A stretch of 64,000 nt of DNA from Vitis vinifera. Taxonomy: Eukaryota; Streptophyta; Magnoliopsida; Vitales; Vitaceae. The stretch lies in NCBI RefSeq assembly GCF_030704535.1, contig NC_081812.1, positions 20,807,501 to 20,871,500 on the forward strand, given 5' to 3'. Below, piece after piece: positions 23,582 to 36,400 of the stretch. Positions within the stretch are counted from its first letter, which is position 1, and every line of letters starts with the position of its first letter. Made by a program: the position numbers and the translations under genes. The notes under the pieces were generated by a model that made no database searches, was not told the origin of the DNA, and worked only from the letters and a program-made list of their open reading frames with translations.

Positions 23582-25096
23582 TTAATCCTTGTCCTGTATT
23601 AAGTTGTTGATCATGTTTATCAAAGGAAGAGTACCCTTTGCCATAATCTCTATCCTAGAAGTATTAGATGCATGAGAGAACAGGGAAAGCCCAAAAAATA
23701 TGAGCTCAGGAAGAAACAGTCGAGATGACAAGAATCCATGCCAATAACGAGGTTCTAGATCAAAGAATGCATCAAAAAACCTTCTTGTTCCTTGTAAATC
23801 AAGCTTAAGAAGGATATCCATACCAAAACAAAAGAATTCCCTTTGACGCCTCCTTTCGATTGGCCATAGATCTCTCCAAACTTCAGAAGACAATTCATTG
23901 CCAAAAAAGCTTCTGTCAGAGCCAAGGTACTGAACTATAGAATTTGCAACAATTGGAGCTGCTGCTAGAGTCCTTGCTACCATGTACCCAGTCGACGGGT
24001 GGACCATTCCAGCTGTTCCACCAATGCCAACAACTCTTTGAGGGAGCACTGGGAGGGGCCCACCCATTGGAATGATGCAACGCTCATCCTCTTCAATGCT
24101 TTTGACTTTTATGCCTAAGTGCCTCAGCCGAGCTACCATCCTTTCCTGAATATCTTCCATAGGCACTCCTGGTCGAGCTACTAGAGAAGTTTCTTCAAGA
24201 AATATCCGGTTAGATGAAAAAGGCATTGCATATAGAAAAGTGGGGATCCTACTATTTCTATTTTTCAGTTCCATATTGTTGTTCAGATGAGAATCTCTCC
24301 AGTCCATGAAAACCATCTTATCCACATCAAATGGGTGCTCTTCCACTTCTGCCAAAATCCCATAAGCAACTTGGTAACCTGGATTATAGGGCTTATCATA
24401 CTGAACAAGACATCTAGAAAAACCCGTAGCATCAAGAACTACAGCAGCCTGAATTGTGACCCCATCATTGCAAATCAACAGAGATTTGGATTCCTCATGA
24501 ATAACCTTTATAACCTTAGCTTGATGAAACTTTACACCATTTAATATGCATTTCTGCATCATTTTCGATTTCAGCTGCTTCCTGTTAACCCTTGCATAAG
24601 GCCTACCAAGATCCTTCTTTGAGTGATCATCAATGAAAACAACGGCACCAGACCAAGTAGTGTCAAGACAATCAAGCAAATCCATGGCCTCAAACTCATC
24701 CACCCAAACACCATAGTTATTGGGCCAAATCAATTTGGGAGATGGGTCAATCGAGCAGACTGAAAGCCCTGCCTCTGAAACTTGCTGCGCGACGGCAAGC
24801 CCGGCAGGGCCACCTCCCACAACTGCAAGGTCGACTACAAGGCCCTTTGAAGGGTCATACATAGGAAGCTCAAACTCAAGATTCTCCTTCTTAGTTTCTG
24901 GAACAAGCTCCAAAAGGGCACTACTACTGGCCTTAACACACCCATTTCTACCCCATTTCAGATTGGACTTCTTCGGACCAAATCTAAACTCCTGGTTTTG
25001 GAGCTTTGGAAAGGTCAAATTGCCCAGTTTCTCCGCAAACCCATGAAGTGGGTGCAGAAATTCAAGCTTATTATGAGTCTTGAGTAAAGTATCCAT
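23582..25096 (-). CDS. LCYB: Lycopene beta-cyclase, chloroplast
   Basis: An intronless frame of 504 residues. The enzyme cyclises both ends of lycopene to beta-rings, giving beta-carotene through gamma-carotene, at plastid membranes. I start it at the ATG reading MDTLLKT, the start shared by plant lycopene beta-cyclases; the frame is open for 35 further codons upstream but without an ATG. Residues 1 to about 80 form a plastid transit peptide ending near VKASSSALLELVPETKKE. A dinucleotide-binding fold follows at about 88-115 (VDLAVVGGGPAGLAVAQQ). The charged FLEETSL motif needed for cyclisation is at 299-305, and the PLPVLPQRVVGIGGTAGMVH block is at about 347-366. Length and ends match the family. 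The leader is spliced and contains uORFs (see 25198-25451). Confidence 0.97.
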   Translation of the reverse strand: MDTLLKTHNKLEFLHPLHGFAEKLGNLTFPKLQNQEFRFGPKKSNLKWGRNGCVKASSSALLELVPETKKENLEFELPMYDPSKGLVVDLAVVGGGPAGLAVAQQVSEAGLSVCSIDPSPKLIWPNNYGVWVDEFEAMDLLDCLDTTWSGAVVFIDDHSKKDLGRPYARVNRKQLKSKMMQKCILNGVKFHQAKVIKVIHEESKSLLICNDGVTIQAAVVLDATGFSRCLVQYDKPYNPGYQVAYGILAEVEEHPFDVDKMVFMDWRDSHLNNNMELKNRNSRIPTFLYAMPFSSNRIFLEETSLVARPGVPMEDIQERMVARLRHLGIKVKSIEEDERCIIPMGGPLPVLPQRVVGIGGTAGMVHPSTGYMVARTLAAAPIVANSIVQYLGSDRSFFGNELSSEVWRDLWPIERRRQREFFCFGMDILLKLDLQGTRRFFDAFFDLEPRYWHGFLSSRLFLPELIFFGLSLFSHASNTSRIEIMAKGTLPLINMINNLIQDKD

Positions 25097-25197
25097 GAAA
25101 TTCAAACAAGGGTTTCCCTCAACACTCAAAAAATCCAAATTGGGTCTCCACAAATCCCAAAAGAAAACAACCCCTTTCTGAAGACCCCCTCCAATTC

Positions 25198-25451
25198 TCA
25201 ACCACCCAGCCTCTTAAAAATACACATCATCCCGACTGGGTCTTTAGAGAAACACAAAATTCACTAATCAGTCCCAAAATTACAGGTAAAACAAAAAATA
25301 AACAAAATATAAAGTGAAATGGGATTTATGAATCTTGCAAGGCTTTCAAAGAATCTATTCATCAACAACCAGAAAATAAAAAGACGCTGACTTACCATGG
25401 ATTAAGGATACCGATAGAGAGAGCATTTTGAAGGCCAATTGCAGCATCCAT
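25198..25451 (-). promoter_or_regulatory. LCYB 5' leader with intron and uORFs
   Basis: A likely leader intron spans 25264-25395 (donor CCATG|GTAAGT, acceptor CTGATTAG). If it is spliced, four upstream ATGs precede the main start. One at 25451 opens a 30-residue uORF (MDAAIGLQ...). One at 25426 opens 16 residues (MLSLSV...). One at 25398 is followed directly by TGA across the junction, a start-stop codon pair. One at 25230 opens 10 residues. All end before the main ATG. The transcription start is not known, so the first uORFs depend on it lying upstream of 25451. Confidence 0.6.
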
Positions 25452-27083
25452 GGAACTTTACAAGAGATGTGATTTAGAGGTGAAGCATGTGTGGACCTTC
25501 CTCAACGACAAACCGAAGTGGGGCACTTCACTCTTTCATTTGGAAGCCATGTGTCCACCAAGATGCGAAAATACGTGTGAAAACAGGTTTCAGAGCCCTT
25601 TGTTGGACGCCTTATCTAGTGCTCGCCATACCATGGTGTTGGCCCACTTACATCCTTCGTCAGCCGTCCATATCATAATAATGCGCTGAGAAGGACTTTT
25701 TGTCCAAAAATCCAACGGTGAACATGAATTGTTAGTGTAAGTTACAGTGGTTTCACTTTCACCGAATTGCGGAGTTCCCACAGGATCTCCAAACAGGAAG
25801 GGTTTGGAGAACATCTTATCGGATATGCCTTTTTTTAGAAATAGATATACAATTTAATTTTTTTTTCTTTTTTCTTTTCAAGCATACTAGAAATAAAAAT
25901 ACAAATTTGCTTTTCATATGAATAAGAATAAAAGTTCATAATGAATTATAGACTATTTTTATTTTAATATAAAAAATTAAATTATAATTAAACTTTTTAT
26001 TTTTTAAAAATAATGGTAAGTTTTTGGTTGAGGATGAAAATATATAGATGGGTAATAAGTCCCAAACCCCTTATTTGATATTCTTAGTAAATCAAAATTT
26101 TAAATCTTATCATTCGAGGTATTTTGACAAGAAAATTAGAAAAATGTTTTTTCTATAAATCCATTATTATTATTAAATCACAATATAACTTATTTTAATA
26201 TAATTGAATAATAAAAAATAAATAATGCCAAAAATTAAAGGAATACTCCTAACAATTCCTATAATCATATTTTGGTATGTTGTCTTACAAATACTAACTT
26301 TTTTTTTTATTGTAAATAGGATGAAAACACTAGATTGTATCTTGTTTTCAACACCGATCATCTGTAAATATGTGAATAGATTTTCTTAAGACTAAGCAAA
26401 GCGATTATGTGTACAAGAACTCTTATGAATTCAAAAGGCGTGACTCATTATTCTCGATTCTCATTTAATTATAAAATATTAATCAAAGAGCATGCTATAG
26501 AATGGATCTTATTTAGGTTGAATCAATGATTTTATTTATTTTTTCTTTACATCTATTTAAGGTTAAAAATTAAAGCAATGGATCATAAAGCTTGATTCTA
26601 TCCTATGATTAACAAGAAAATCGAATAAAATTAATTTATTTTTCTTGTTTAATTATATAAAGAAAATAACTAATTTGTATATTATAAAGGAAAATCAAAA
26701 AATTCAAATCATAATTTAGTTAATTACAGAATTTAAACTTACAAAAAATTAAAGTAAAAAAATGAAGTCCATCTAATTGGAAGGAAAAAAAAATCATTGA
26801 AATTGGAAAAAAAAAATTATACAATATAAAATTTAATATAATTGGAAGAGTCATCAAAGCTATTTGAGTGTCATTTGAAAAGAAAATGTGTAGTAACTTA
26901 GCCATCTTAGAAGTTAGGTAACCATGATCACAGCTAAGTGTCCTTGTGAAGACAGAAATCTAGGGCTATATAGTTATTCATCACATGAGTAATGCATGGT
27001 GGAATGACAATTTCATTAGTAACCTCAAAAGCAATATGGCTAGGATGGAAGATGAGGAGGAGCTTAAGACTAGTATTACAACC
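25452..27083. other. Gene-free DNA, LCYB promoter side
   Basis: The left part should contain the LCYB promoter. The rest is AT-rich. From about 26930 the sequence begins to resemble the decayed LINE that continues after the solo LTR. Confidence 0.45.
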
Positions 27084-27691
27084 TGTTGAAGCCTCACGTC
27101 ACCGGGGTCCTCGCGATCACTAGATGACGCTCCCTCTCAACTGAAGAAGATTCCTGGCTCAGTCAACCCTGCAAAAGATATCCGAACGGGATGTCCGGAC
27201 ACACCCTTCGATGGTTTTGTTAGCCATTGCTTAGATGATCAATCTGCTCCTCTTTTTCCTGAGTCAAATAGCTTACTTCCCTCTTTGCGTGAGAGCTCTT
27301 TTATAGTGTTAGAAGCTCTGTCCCCCTTTAATGGTGGAAAAACTTTTTAGCTTGTCATGATGACACTGAGGCGATGGCAGAGTCATCATTATTCTGCAGG
27401 CGGCTGTCAGAAATCGTGGGAGATGACTTGCCGTCATTCTTGTCCTTTCGCTCTGTAGGCGGCGGAATGCGGGCTATAACAGGCTGTCTGAAGTAACTCA
27501 GCATGGCCTGCGTTTTACGGCCAAGGGTCCGGACAACATATCTGGACAAAGGAGAGCACCATCCGGGTAGAGGATTTGAGAGTGTCGTGTGCCCCCCTGA
27601 GGGGACCCGGGTAGAGGGCTGACGTGCCACATGTCGCATGAGGGGATGCTGCGAGAGGTTGCCACGTGGGCGTCTGGGGGTGATCCCTACA
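27084..27691. mobile_element. 608-bp solo LTR with 5-bp TSD
   Basis: The element starts TGTTGAAGCC and ends GATCCCTACA, giving TG...CA tips. The direct repeat CAACC flanks it on both sides (27079-27083 and 27692-27696). It is more GC-rich than its surroundings and contains several TCCGGAC-type motifs. There is no internal retrotransposon sequence, so it is a solo LTR left by recombination between two LTRs. It sits inside the decayed LINE. Confidence 0.85.
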
Positions 27692-27696
27692 CAACC

Positions 27697-28610
27697 TATT
27701 TTATGTCTGTGTTCCAAGATACTTGTGCGAGAATACTTACTTGGTAGTGGATGTCTTCAAGTACTTTAAAATATTTGAAGAGAAAATTTAGAGGACACTT
27801 TTGTAATAGGGGAGGAGGTGTTGTCAGCTTGTTCAATATTGGGTGAAGACAAAATATCAGGTTAGAGGATTTTTCATTAGCCTTTTGAAAGTTTTGGTGA
27901 CCTATAATGGTAAGGGAGGTGACATGGCAATATTATATTGTTTGTAGTGTTAATGCTACATGCTTTGTTCTCATTCCATAGAGAGCCCAAGGGATTTGGA
28001 AGACATTAAGGATTTTGGGCTAATTAGCCTTATGGGTTGTCATTATCAACTTAAAGTAAAAGCTTTGGTTATAAGGCTAAAAATGATAATGGGAAAGGTG
28101 ATGTTAAAAAGTTAGAATATCTTTGTGAGGGATAGAAAAATCCTTAATGCAATTTTGATTGCAAATAAGAGGAAAATGAGCTCTAAGAATGGATTAATTT
28201 GTAAATTGAAAGTAAAAAAACATATGACCTTAGTTGTATGTCTCTCACCTAATGTTTGTGAATGATACTATTTATATAGTTATGGAAGTCCTTAGTTGTC
28301 TAAGATCAAAGGTCGAACAAAGAGCTTTCATTAATGGTTTTAGGGTCGAGGGTAGAACGTGAGAAGGAATATATGCCTCTCATCCAATATTTGTAGATGA
28401 TGCTTTTTTTTTTTAGTATTTTTAATGAAACTAACACATATTAGTTGAAATGGTGGATGTGGGTTATACTTTGTTTTTGAGGTTGTGTTGAAATTGAAAA
28501 TAAACTTACAAAAAGGTGAACTTATTCCAATAAGGGAATTAGTAAAAGTGGGCAAATTATTAGCATCTTTGTTTGGATGACATTATGACGATAGTGGGTA
28601 GAAAATATAT
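27697..28610 (+). mobile_element. Decayed L1-type LINE fragment
   Basis: With frameshifts, translation recalls the reverse transcriptase of plant L1 elements. I can follow a stretch equivalent to KDIKDFGLISLMGCHYQL, then VRDRKILNAILIANK, and later FEVVLKLKINLQKGELIPI. Start, end and much of the frame are lost. The element seems to begin left of the solo LTR (about 26930), which interrupted it. No intact frame remains. Confidence 0.65.
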
Positions 28611-30470
28611 AATTATGGTAGATGTTGATGGTTGAAATGATAATTGATATACCAAAAGTACAAGATATGGGAGTATCTCATAAGTCTTGTGTTGTATCAG
28701 ATCTTGTGGATATTGGGCTCTTAGAATAAGCAACACTTGTCCAAGGGAGGAAGATTAGTGTTATAAAAAGTGTTGACATAAACTTTGAATAAATAAAAAA
28801 ACTCTTGATTTGATGCAAAAGAAGAATTGGATCTTCTTTGATGCTATTCCTCAGCATGTAAATACTACTACGCTACATTGCCTCTTATAATCTCCGAATT
28901 AATTGCACTCAAATACTAAACCAATACAATTGATGATTTGAAAAGAGAAAAACAACTTAGAAAATTTTCAAAGAGATTTTCTGTGCAAAAATCTTTAGGA
29001 AGGTAATAAGATGCATCTAGTGAGATTGTCTAAGGATAAAGAAGTTTGATAATTATAAGATCAGAGGTCCTTAATCAAACAGTGATGGAGGTCCGTCTTT
29101 GATTGAAATAGCTTGTGAAGTAAGACTATTATAGGAAAATCGAGGGAATTGGATGAGGGTGAAATACATGAGAGGTGAGAAAACCTTTTGTTATGAGTTG
29201 GTAGAAAGACATTACAAAATGATGGAAGGCTTCAACCAAAAGATAACTATCCATGTTGGAAATGTTAAATGAACCAATTTTTAGTGGATGACAAATGGGT
29301 GAGGAGAATCAATTTAAATAATTATTTCCTTTGTCGTTTAGACTTACTTTTATTACGAGTGCTAAAATTGTTGATTTGTGGGAAAGTGGGACATTGGATG
29401 ATAGTGGTTGGTGCAATTCAAAAGACCCTTCCAAGATTAAGAAATGGAGAGGGTGAACCAATTTTTGGAGCTTATTTATCCTATAAGACTGCAATAAGAA
29501 GAAAACAATGACATCTTATATGCAATAAGGAGAGATTGGTAAGGTTCAATGTACAGTTATAATATAATTTCTTGTACATTAAAACTAAAAGTCAAAAGAA
29601 ATTTAGTGCTTTTGAGCTCCTCTAAGAATGTTTTTTTTCTTTCTCACTTGGGAAAGGGAATGATGAAAAATATTTGTTATATACTTGCTAATGAAGAGAG
29701 AGAGATGTTGGTCAATAGATACAACCTTTACAAAAAAAAAAAAAAAAGTGAATAATTCACATCTTGATTCATTATGATAGGACAAAAAAGTTATAGATAT
29801 TTCTTTTAGTAATTATTAACTTGAAAATGAACATTTCTAACTTTAATGAAAAATCTCATCCAAAAAAATGGATGTTTATAGTCTCCTTAAGAAAAAATCT
29901 CCTAGTCAAATGGAAGTTTAATGGGTTGGACAAGAAAAAATGACATAGTGGGCACATAGCTCCCCAATGTTGACCCTAGTGTATATGAAAAGAATGCAAT
30001 TTTTATATCGGAAGGTTAAATGAGTATTTTGTTATCCTTTTGTAATGGTCTCATACATGATCGGACAATATTTCTCAATATTAGAATTATTAAATAGTCT
30101 CCATTGTAGATAGAACAAACAAAATACAAGTTATTGCTTGGAATAATAAATTTTTATAAATTATTTTAAAACCGTATTTTAAATATACAATTAAATTTTA
30201 GTTTTTAATATCTACATCTGTGTTAAACCCACGGACGGTTTCATGAGCCAACTTCTAGCAAATTGGTTAAAAAATAATGGGGAAAAGAAGAGAAGAAGAG
30301 AAAAAAACAGTTAGGGATAAATCACGCGCTTGTTTCAAGAGTGGTTCTCAAGTACATTGACGACAAGTGACACTTTGATCCCAAAACGTAAAAGCGAAGC
30401 ATGCTACTTGCTGGTTCATATCCGTTGAGGCTCTGAGAGAGAGAGAGAGAGAGAGAGAGGAGGGAGGAAG
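28611..30470. other. Gene-free DNA with possible transposon relics
   Basis: No intact gene. A short plus-strand frame (29269-29511) contains CGKVGHWM, which recalls the zinc knuckle of transposon gag proteins but is too short to classify. A GA microsatellite (30435-30460) lies in the leader of the next gene. Confidence 0.45.
30435..30460. repeat. (GA)n microsatellite in a 5' leader
   Basis: A GA run ending about ten bases before the ATG of the CRAL-TRIO gene. GA/CT runs are common in plant 5' untranslated regions. Confidence 0.9.
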
Positions 30471-33400
30471 ATGGGGAGTAGATCGCCGGAGGAGTTTTCG
30501 GTGTTGGTGTTGGCATCAGATCTAGGTATAGATGCTCGGCCCTTCTTAGACGCACAAGCCCAGATAGAAGAACAAGACGAGAACTGGCACGATTGTTCTC
30601 AGTACCTCTCCGACGAAGATTTCTCCGATCTTGATCTTTTGCAATTCATCCGCATCCAAGGCTCCGATAAATCTGGTAATCGTATTCTACGCATCGTCGG
30701 AAAGTACCTTCCCGGTAATTATTCTTTTATTCTTTACGCTTTCGCTTTTTTAGGGTTTGATTTTGTTGTATTTGTTGATTCCCCTTTTTTTTTTCTTATT
30801 TTGACAAAAATGCCCGCTATTTTCTTGTAAAAATAATCTTTGATTTGAAAGGCCTGACATAAATAGTAAATGATATTTATGTAAAAAAAAAAGAGATATT
30901 TTTCAAGAAAAAACGGGAAGGGTTAGATTTACAATTTGGGATTATCAAATATTTCTTTCATACATACATGAGTTCCAAACATTTGAAATTTTAGAATCCC
31001 GACGTGTTTTTCAAAATACGCAAACGTTGTTGATGCTCGTGAGCTCTTTAAAAATTAAAATGGGAATAAGGGCCACAAAAATGCAGAAATCCCACAGCCG
31101 AAGGAAAACGAACTTTTGATGAAGTAGAAGAATAAATAAATAAATAAAAACCAATCTGCCTTTACTTGTCTAATTTTATGGGTGTAGTGCAATGATTGGG
31201 TTCAAATGGATTCGTATTGTTTTGTTTGAGTCTGAATGTGTCCGTCAGTTTCCGCAAGCATATGGACCTGTTGTCAGCTTTTTGTATTGTTTAAGTAGCT
31301 CGTTTTTCATATGCCTCCTTTTTATTCTTTTGCTACACAAATGTACTTGTTCTGGAACTTATTTCTAGTTATTTTGAAAACTAGAAGGACTTGGAATGAT
31401 TTCTATTCATTTTGTATTGTTGAATGATTTAAGTCAGTCTAGGGCTCAAAGGACTTGGAATCCCAATTACTTCCATCCCATCAATTGTTTCATTGATGGT
31501 GGAAGCTGCTTTAGGAACTTGGAAGTTTGAAGTACTTTATACAGGATTCAAGGGAGGCCCATTAAACTTTAATCATTCCTGAAAAGATTGTCTGCTTTAA
31601 CTCATCTGGATATATTGGTGGGAAAAAATAGCGTCTTTCTACAGAATTTGTAGCTACAGTTTGTCTGTAAAACTGGGTCTCTTTCTTTTTCTTGGCTCAC
31701 TGGTAAATTGGGTTTCACTGTTCCATCTTGATCTAAGACCTAAACTCTGATATGAAAGTTTCACAATGGCGTGAAGCCCATTGGTGGCTTTCTAGCCATT
31801 TAGATGTGTTTGAATTACAAACCTTTGAATAAGGTTCTCAAATGGATAAGGTATCCAATTCCTAACAAGCGAGACCTTATTGGACATCTTCATAATGCTT
31901 CAATTTTTTCAAAATTTGATATGAAGTTTGGATTTTGGCAAATTCAACTTCATGAAAAGGACATATAAAACTGCATTCACTGTTTCATTTGGGCATTATG
32001 AGTGGAATATGATGTCTTTTGGTTTGAAGAATGCTCATTTAGAATTTCAAAATATAATGAATGATATCTTCAATCCCTATACTAGTTTCTCCTTAGTATA
32101 TATTGATGATGTACTTATATTTTCAAATTCTATTGAACATTACTTCAAACACTTAGAAATTTTTCAAAAAATTGTTAGGGAAAACAGCCTAGTTGTGTCA
32201 GTCCCTAAGATCAAAATATTACAAACTAAGATTAGATTTCTAGGATTTGAAATCTATCAAGGAATGATTAAACCTATTCAAAGGTCAATAGAGTTCTCTA
32301 GCAAATTCCTTGACGAGATTTGGAAAAAACCCAACTTCAAAGATTTTTAGGAAGTCTAAACCATGTATCAAACTTCTATTCAAATCTTAGAACTATTATC
32401 AAACCTTTGTGCCTTAGGTTTAGACAAAATCCGAAGCCTTGAACACAGGAACATACAAACACAGTCAACTTGTCAAAGAACAGGTTAAGAGTCTTCCTTG
32501 TTTAGGAATCCTTAACCCTTTAGTCTTTCCTATTATAGAGACAAATGCCTCTAATATAGGTTATGATGGTATTCTCGAACAAGAATTTCAAAATCAAATC
32601 TCCATTGTCCGTTTTCATTCAAGGACCCCAAGAAAACTATTCAACTATCAAAAAAGAAATGTTAGTCATTGTCTCATGCATTCAAAAATTTCAAGAAGAT
32701 ACTTTTAACAAAAAATTTCTTCTTCGTGTTGATTGTAAAGGTGCAAAAGAAATTCTTCAAAAAGATGTTCAAAATATTGTTTCAAAACAAATTTTTGTTA
32801 GGCGGCGGGCAATTTTATTTGTTTTTGATTTTGAAATTGAATTTATAAAAGGTGATTCAAACTCTCTCCTTGATTTTCTCTCACGTGAGTTTCTACAGGG
32901 ACAATGAACTCTCAAAAGCCCAACACCAATACCCGAACTACAAAACCCTCTTATGCTATGAACCCTGTCAAACAAGAAAAACCCAATGTTCAAACCCAAA
33001 ATAGATTCCAAGTTCTTGGATCTATTCCTTCAAACCAGTCCAAACCAACATTTGCTCAAACTGCTTCATCAAGTCAAAATTCACAATATATGGCTAAGGC
33101 CCATGTTATGAAAGTACAAATTCTTGAACCTTTCTATTTTGCAAACTCTAGGAAGCTAGATATTTCAAAAAATTTTCCCCATGGGAAATATTTTCTTCAA
33201 AATAATTTTCAAAAAACTTGAAAATTTTATGAGTTTATTTTAGTTGACACAGATTTTGTAGAAATTTCTTATATTCAAAACAAAACCTCTACAGATATTT
33301 GTTATTCAAAATGCAAAATTTGCAAAATTGTTTCTCAAAAGTTGTAAGGTCAATCTCCTGATACTCACAAAATGTTTTCTCAAACTTTTAGGCCAAAGTC

Positions 33401-36400
33401 ATATGATTATTATGATTATATTGACGCTTGGTACTATACTTTTTTCTTTAGACCATTTAATCATTCTTGGTTTTTCCACTAGGGTGATGAAATGAAAAAT
33501 CAAATTGATTTTTCAAATTGGTTTCAAGAATGATGACTATTTTTTTGGTGCCATTAAGGATATCTTTTATCCTCAAATTCTTGAAGGATACAAATGTTTT
33601 GTGGAACATGGAAGCAACTTGATTCCTACTTCTTGTTCACAAATATTATTCTTTCTTTCAAGATTTCAAATTCCTTGGATCATGTGTTGGGACTTTGTCC
33701 AATCATAGATGATTCCAATTCCCTTTCCCACAGATTTGGTGAGGGAATTCAAAGTCAAATGGTGGTCCAATTTCTCTCTTTCTGCTACACAACAAATTCC
33801 TCGTATCGGAAATTAGATTTCCTCCAAAAACTCTCATTCAAAGCCTCAAAAGGCCACCTTTCAAATCATTCCTAATAACTTTTTATTATCACGATCTTCT
33901 TTTGCCTCTGATGAAGATTTCAAAATGCATCTCAAAATGCTCAGACAAAAAGTTTCAGAAACTCTGTTTCAGTTTTGATGATGACACTGCATCTTCTGCT
34001 TTCTTAGGGGATCACAACGAAAACATGTGTTATGGCTTGTCATACACGTCCTTGGAGTAACGCCTCCAAACCCTCTTCAAAGTCATTGTGTGAAGTTCTT
34101 CAAAAGAGACAATTGGGACTCCACGTCAAACAATATGTGAGTGTCCTCTCGCTTGACTACGTCTTCCAAAGAGTCTTGGGTCATCGTGACAAGTTCTCAA
34201 AGGATCTAAATCTTCTCAAAGAATCAACGACTTGTTGATGTTTTACTGTTGTGGATTTCAACATTTTCAAGACTGGGTGGGCTAACGGAATATCAAAACC
34301 ACTCTTCAAATCTGTGATTCAAAGCGGTAGGCTACAAACCACTCTTCGAATCCGATGGACAATTTGCACAAAGGACAAACTACTTTCGGTGGATTTCAAA
34401 GCTCTTCAAATCCGCGAACTTCAAAAGATTTCAAATTTGTCTTCAAAGCCTATATAAGTCCTCCATTTCTCATTGTAAGGGATCAACATTTTCAATAGGA
34501 AAGTTTGAGAGAAAACAAGAGAGAAACCTTTTGAGTGAATAGCCTTGTAATTGAAAAAGTTCAAAGCTTTCAAAGCATTTGAAAAACTCTCTTCAAAGAT
34601 TGTAAGTTTTATCTTTCAAAGTTTCTTGTAATTATTTTATATTTTGAATGAACTTTCAAGTTTCAAATTCAATTGTGCTTTAAGTTTCTCGTACTGCATC
34701 AAAATGAACCTCTTTGGAAAGTCTATGAACTTTCTTGAAGCTCTGTCAAAGCTATATCTGGGTTTCAAGCGAGACCATTGTGACTCCTCCATATTAAACT
34801 GGGAGATTCCATCAAAGTTCATATTGATATTCAAATAGAAGTGTTCTTCTTCATTGCATTTTATATCATCCATCGATCTTGCATTTATTGGTATCAGAGT
34901 CATGATAGCTAGCTTTCAAATTTAAGTTGTCATTTTATTTTATGATTATCTGTTTTAAATTCAAAACAGTTAGCATTAGTCAATTCTTTGTATCCGTTGG
35001 TCAATTGTGTTAGTCATGTGGGTGTTAGGTGGTCCCATTAATTATTAGGATTAAAAATAGAGAACCCATAAAATCAAAATGTCAAGTTTGTTTGGAAAAC
35101 TTTCTAGAAGTGTTCTTCTTCATTTCATTTTTTATTTTTGATAGATTTCTTCATTTCATTTTATATCATCCATCGATCTTGTATCTATTGAAAGTTTAAC
35201 CTAATTCCTTAGATAATCCTTATCTATTTCGAAGGGTTCTAGATTGTCGATGACAAATAATTGGTTGGGCTCTTCAGGCATCATTTGAGAATGTGTTGGA
35301 GAGATTGGTGGTGACTTTTGAGCAACATACCTAGGTTGAAGAATGTTTGGAGTAAAGTTCACATTTTCTAATCACGTGAGTTTCTATAGGGACAATAAGT
35401 TCTCAAAAGCCCAACACCAATACTCGAACTACAAAAGCCTCTTATGTTATGCACCCTGTCAAACAAGAAAAGCCCAATGTTCAAACCTAAAATAAATTCC
35501 AAGTTCTTGGATCTATTCCTTCAAACCAATCCAAACCAACATTTGCTTAAGAATCTAGTAGCCAAATTTCTACTTCCAGTAGTAGAATTTCTTCTTGTCC
35601 AAGACCTTCTTTTGGGTACAAACCCTTTCCTATTTTGTAAATTTCTTTGATATTTTGTCTTGACATTTTCCAATTTTTTATATATTGTTCTAAAACATCA
35701 ATTGATACATTCAATTGATTTTTCGAATTTTGAAGTATTTTCTTCTACCATTTTGAGATCATTTTCCATCCTACTCATATTACTATGAGAGCTACTTCTA
35801 GAAAGTTTTCCAAACAAACTTTGACATTTTGATTTTATGGGTTCTCTATTTTTATTCCTAACAATTAGTGAGACCATCATCGGGACCACATAACGCCTAC
35901 ATGGCTAACACAGCTGACCAACGGATACAAATGGCTAACTAATGCTAACCGTTTTGAATTTAAAACAGATAATCATAAAATAAAATGACAACTTAAATTT
36001 GAAAACTAGCTATTATGGCTTTGATACCAATAAATGCAGGATCGATGGATGATATAAAATGAAATGAAGAAGAACACTTCTATTTGAATATCAGTATGAA
36101 TTTGATGAAGTCTCCCCATTTAATTTGGAGGAATCACAATGGTCTCGCTTAAAACCCAAATAACTTTGACAGAGCTTCAAGAAAGTTCATAGACTTTCAA
36201 AGAGGTTCTTTTTGATGCAGTACAAAAAACTTAAAACACAGTTGAATTTGAAACTTGAAATTTCATTTAAAACATAAAATAATTACAAGGAACTTTGAAA
36301 GATAAAACTTACAATCTTTGAAGAAAGATTTTCAAATGTTTTGAGAGCTTTGAGCTTTCTCGATTACAAGGCTATTCACTCATAGGGTTTCTCACTTGTT

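Larger units (their letters stand above)
33148..35111 (+). repeat. Inverted repeat, left arm (viral promoter/leader)
   Basis: About 1.96 kb that matches the reverse complement of 35793-37757 along its length, with moderate divergence. Anchor matches include GGGAATTCAAAGTCAAATGG, GTGAAGTTCTTCAAAAGAGA, the TATA/leader region, the primer site and AGAACCCATAAAATCAAAAT. Confidence 0.85.

Noticed and set aside
25097-25201. N-terminal extension of lycopene beta-cyclase by 35 codons
   Set aside because: The extension has no ATG start, and the family start MDTLLKT is present at 25096.
29269-29511. Possible zinc knuckle (CGKVGHWM) of a transposon gag
   Set aside because: Only part of the CCHC pattern is visible and nothing else in the region supports a retrotransposon frame.
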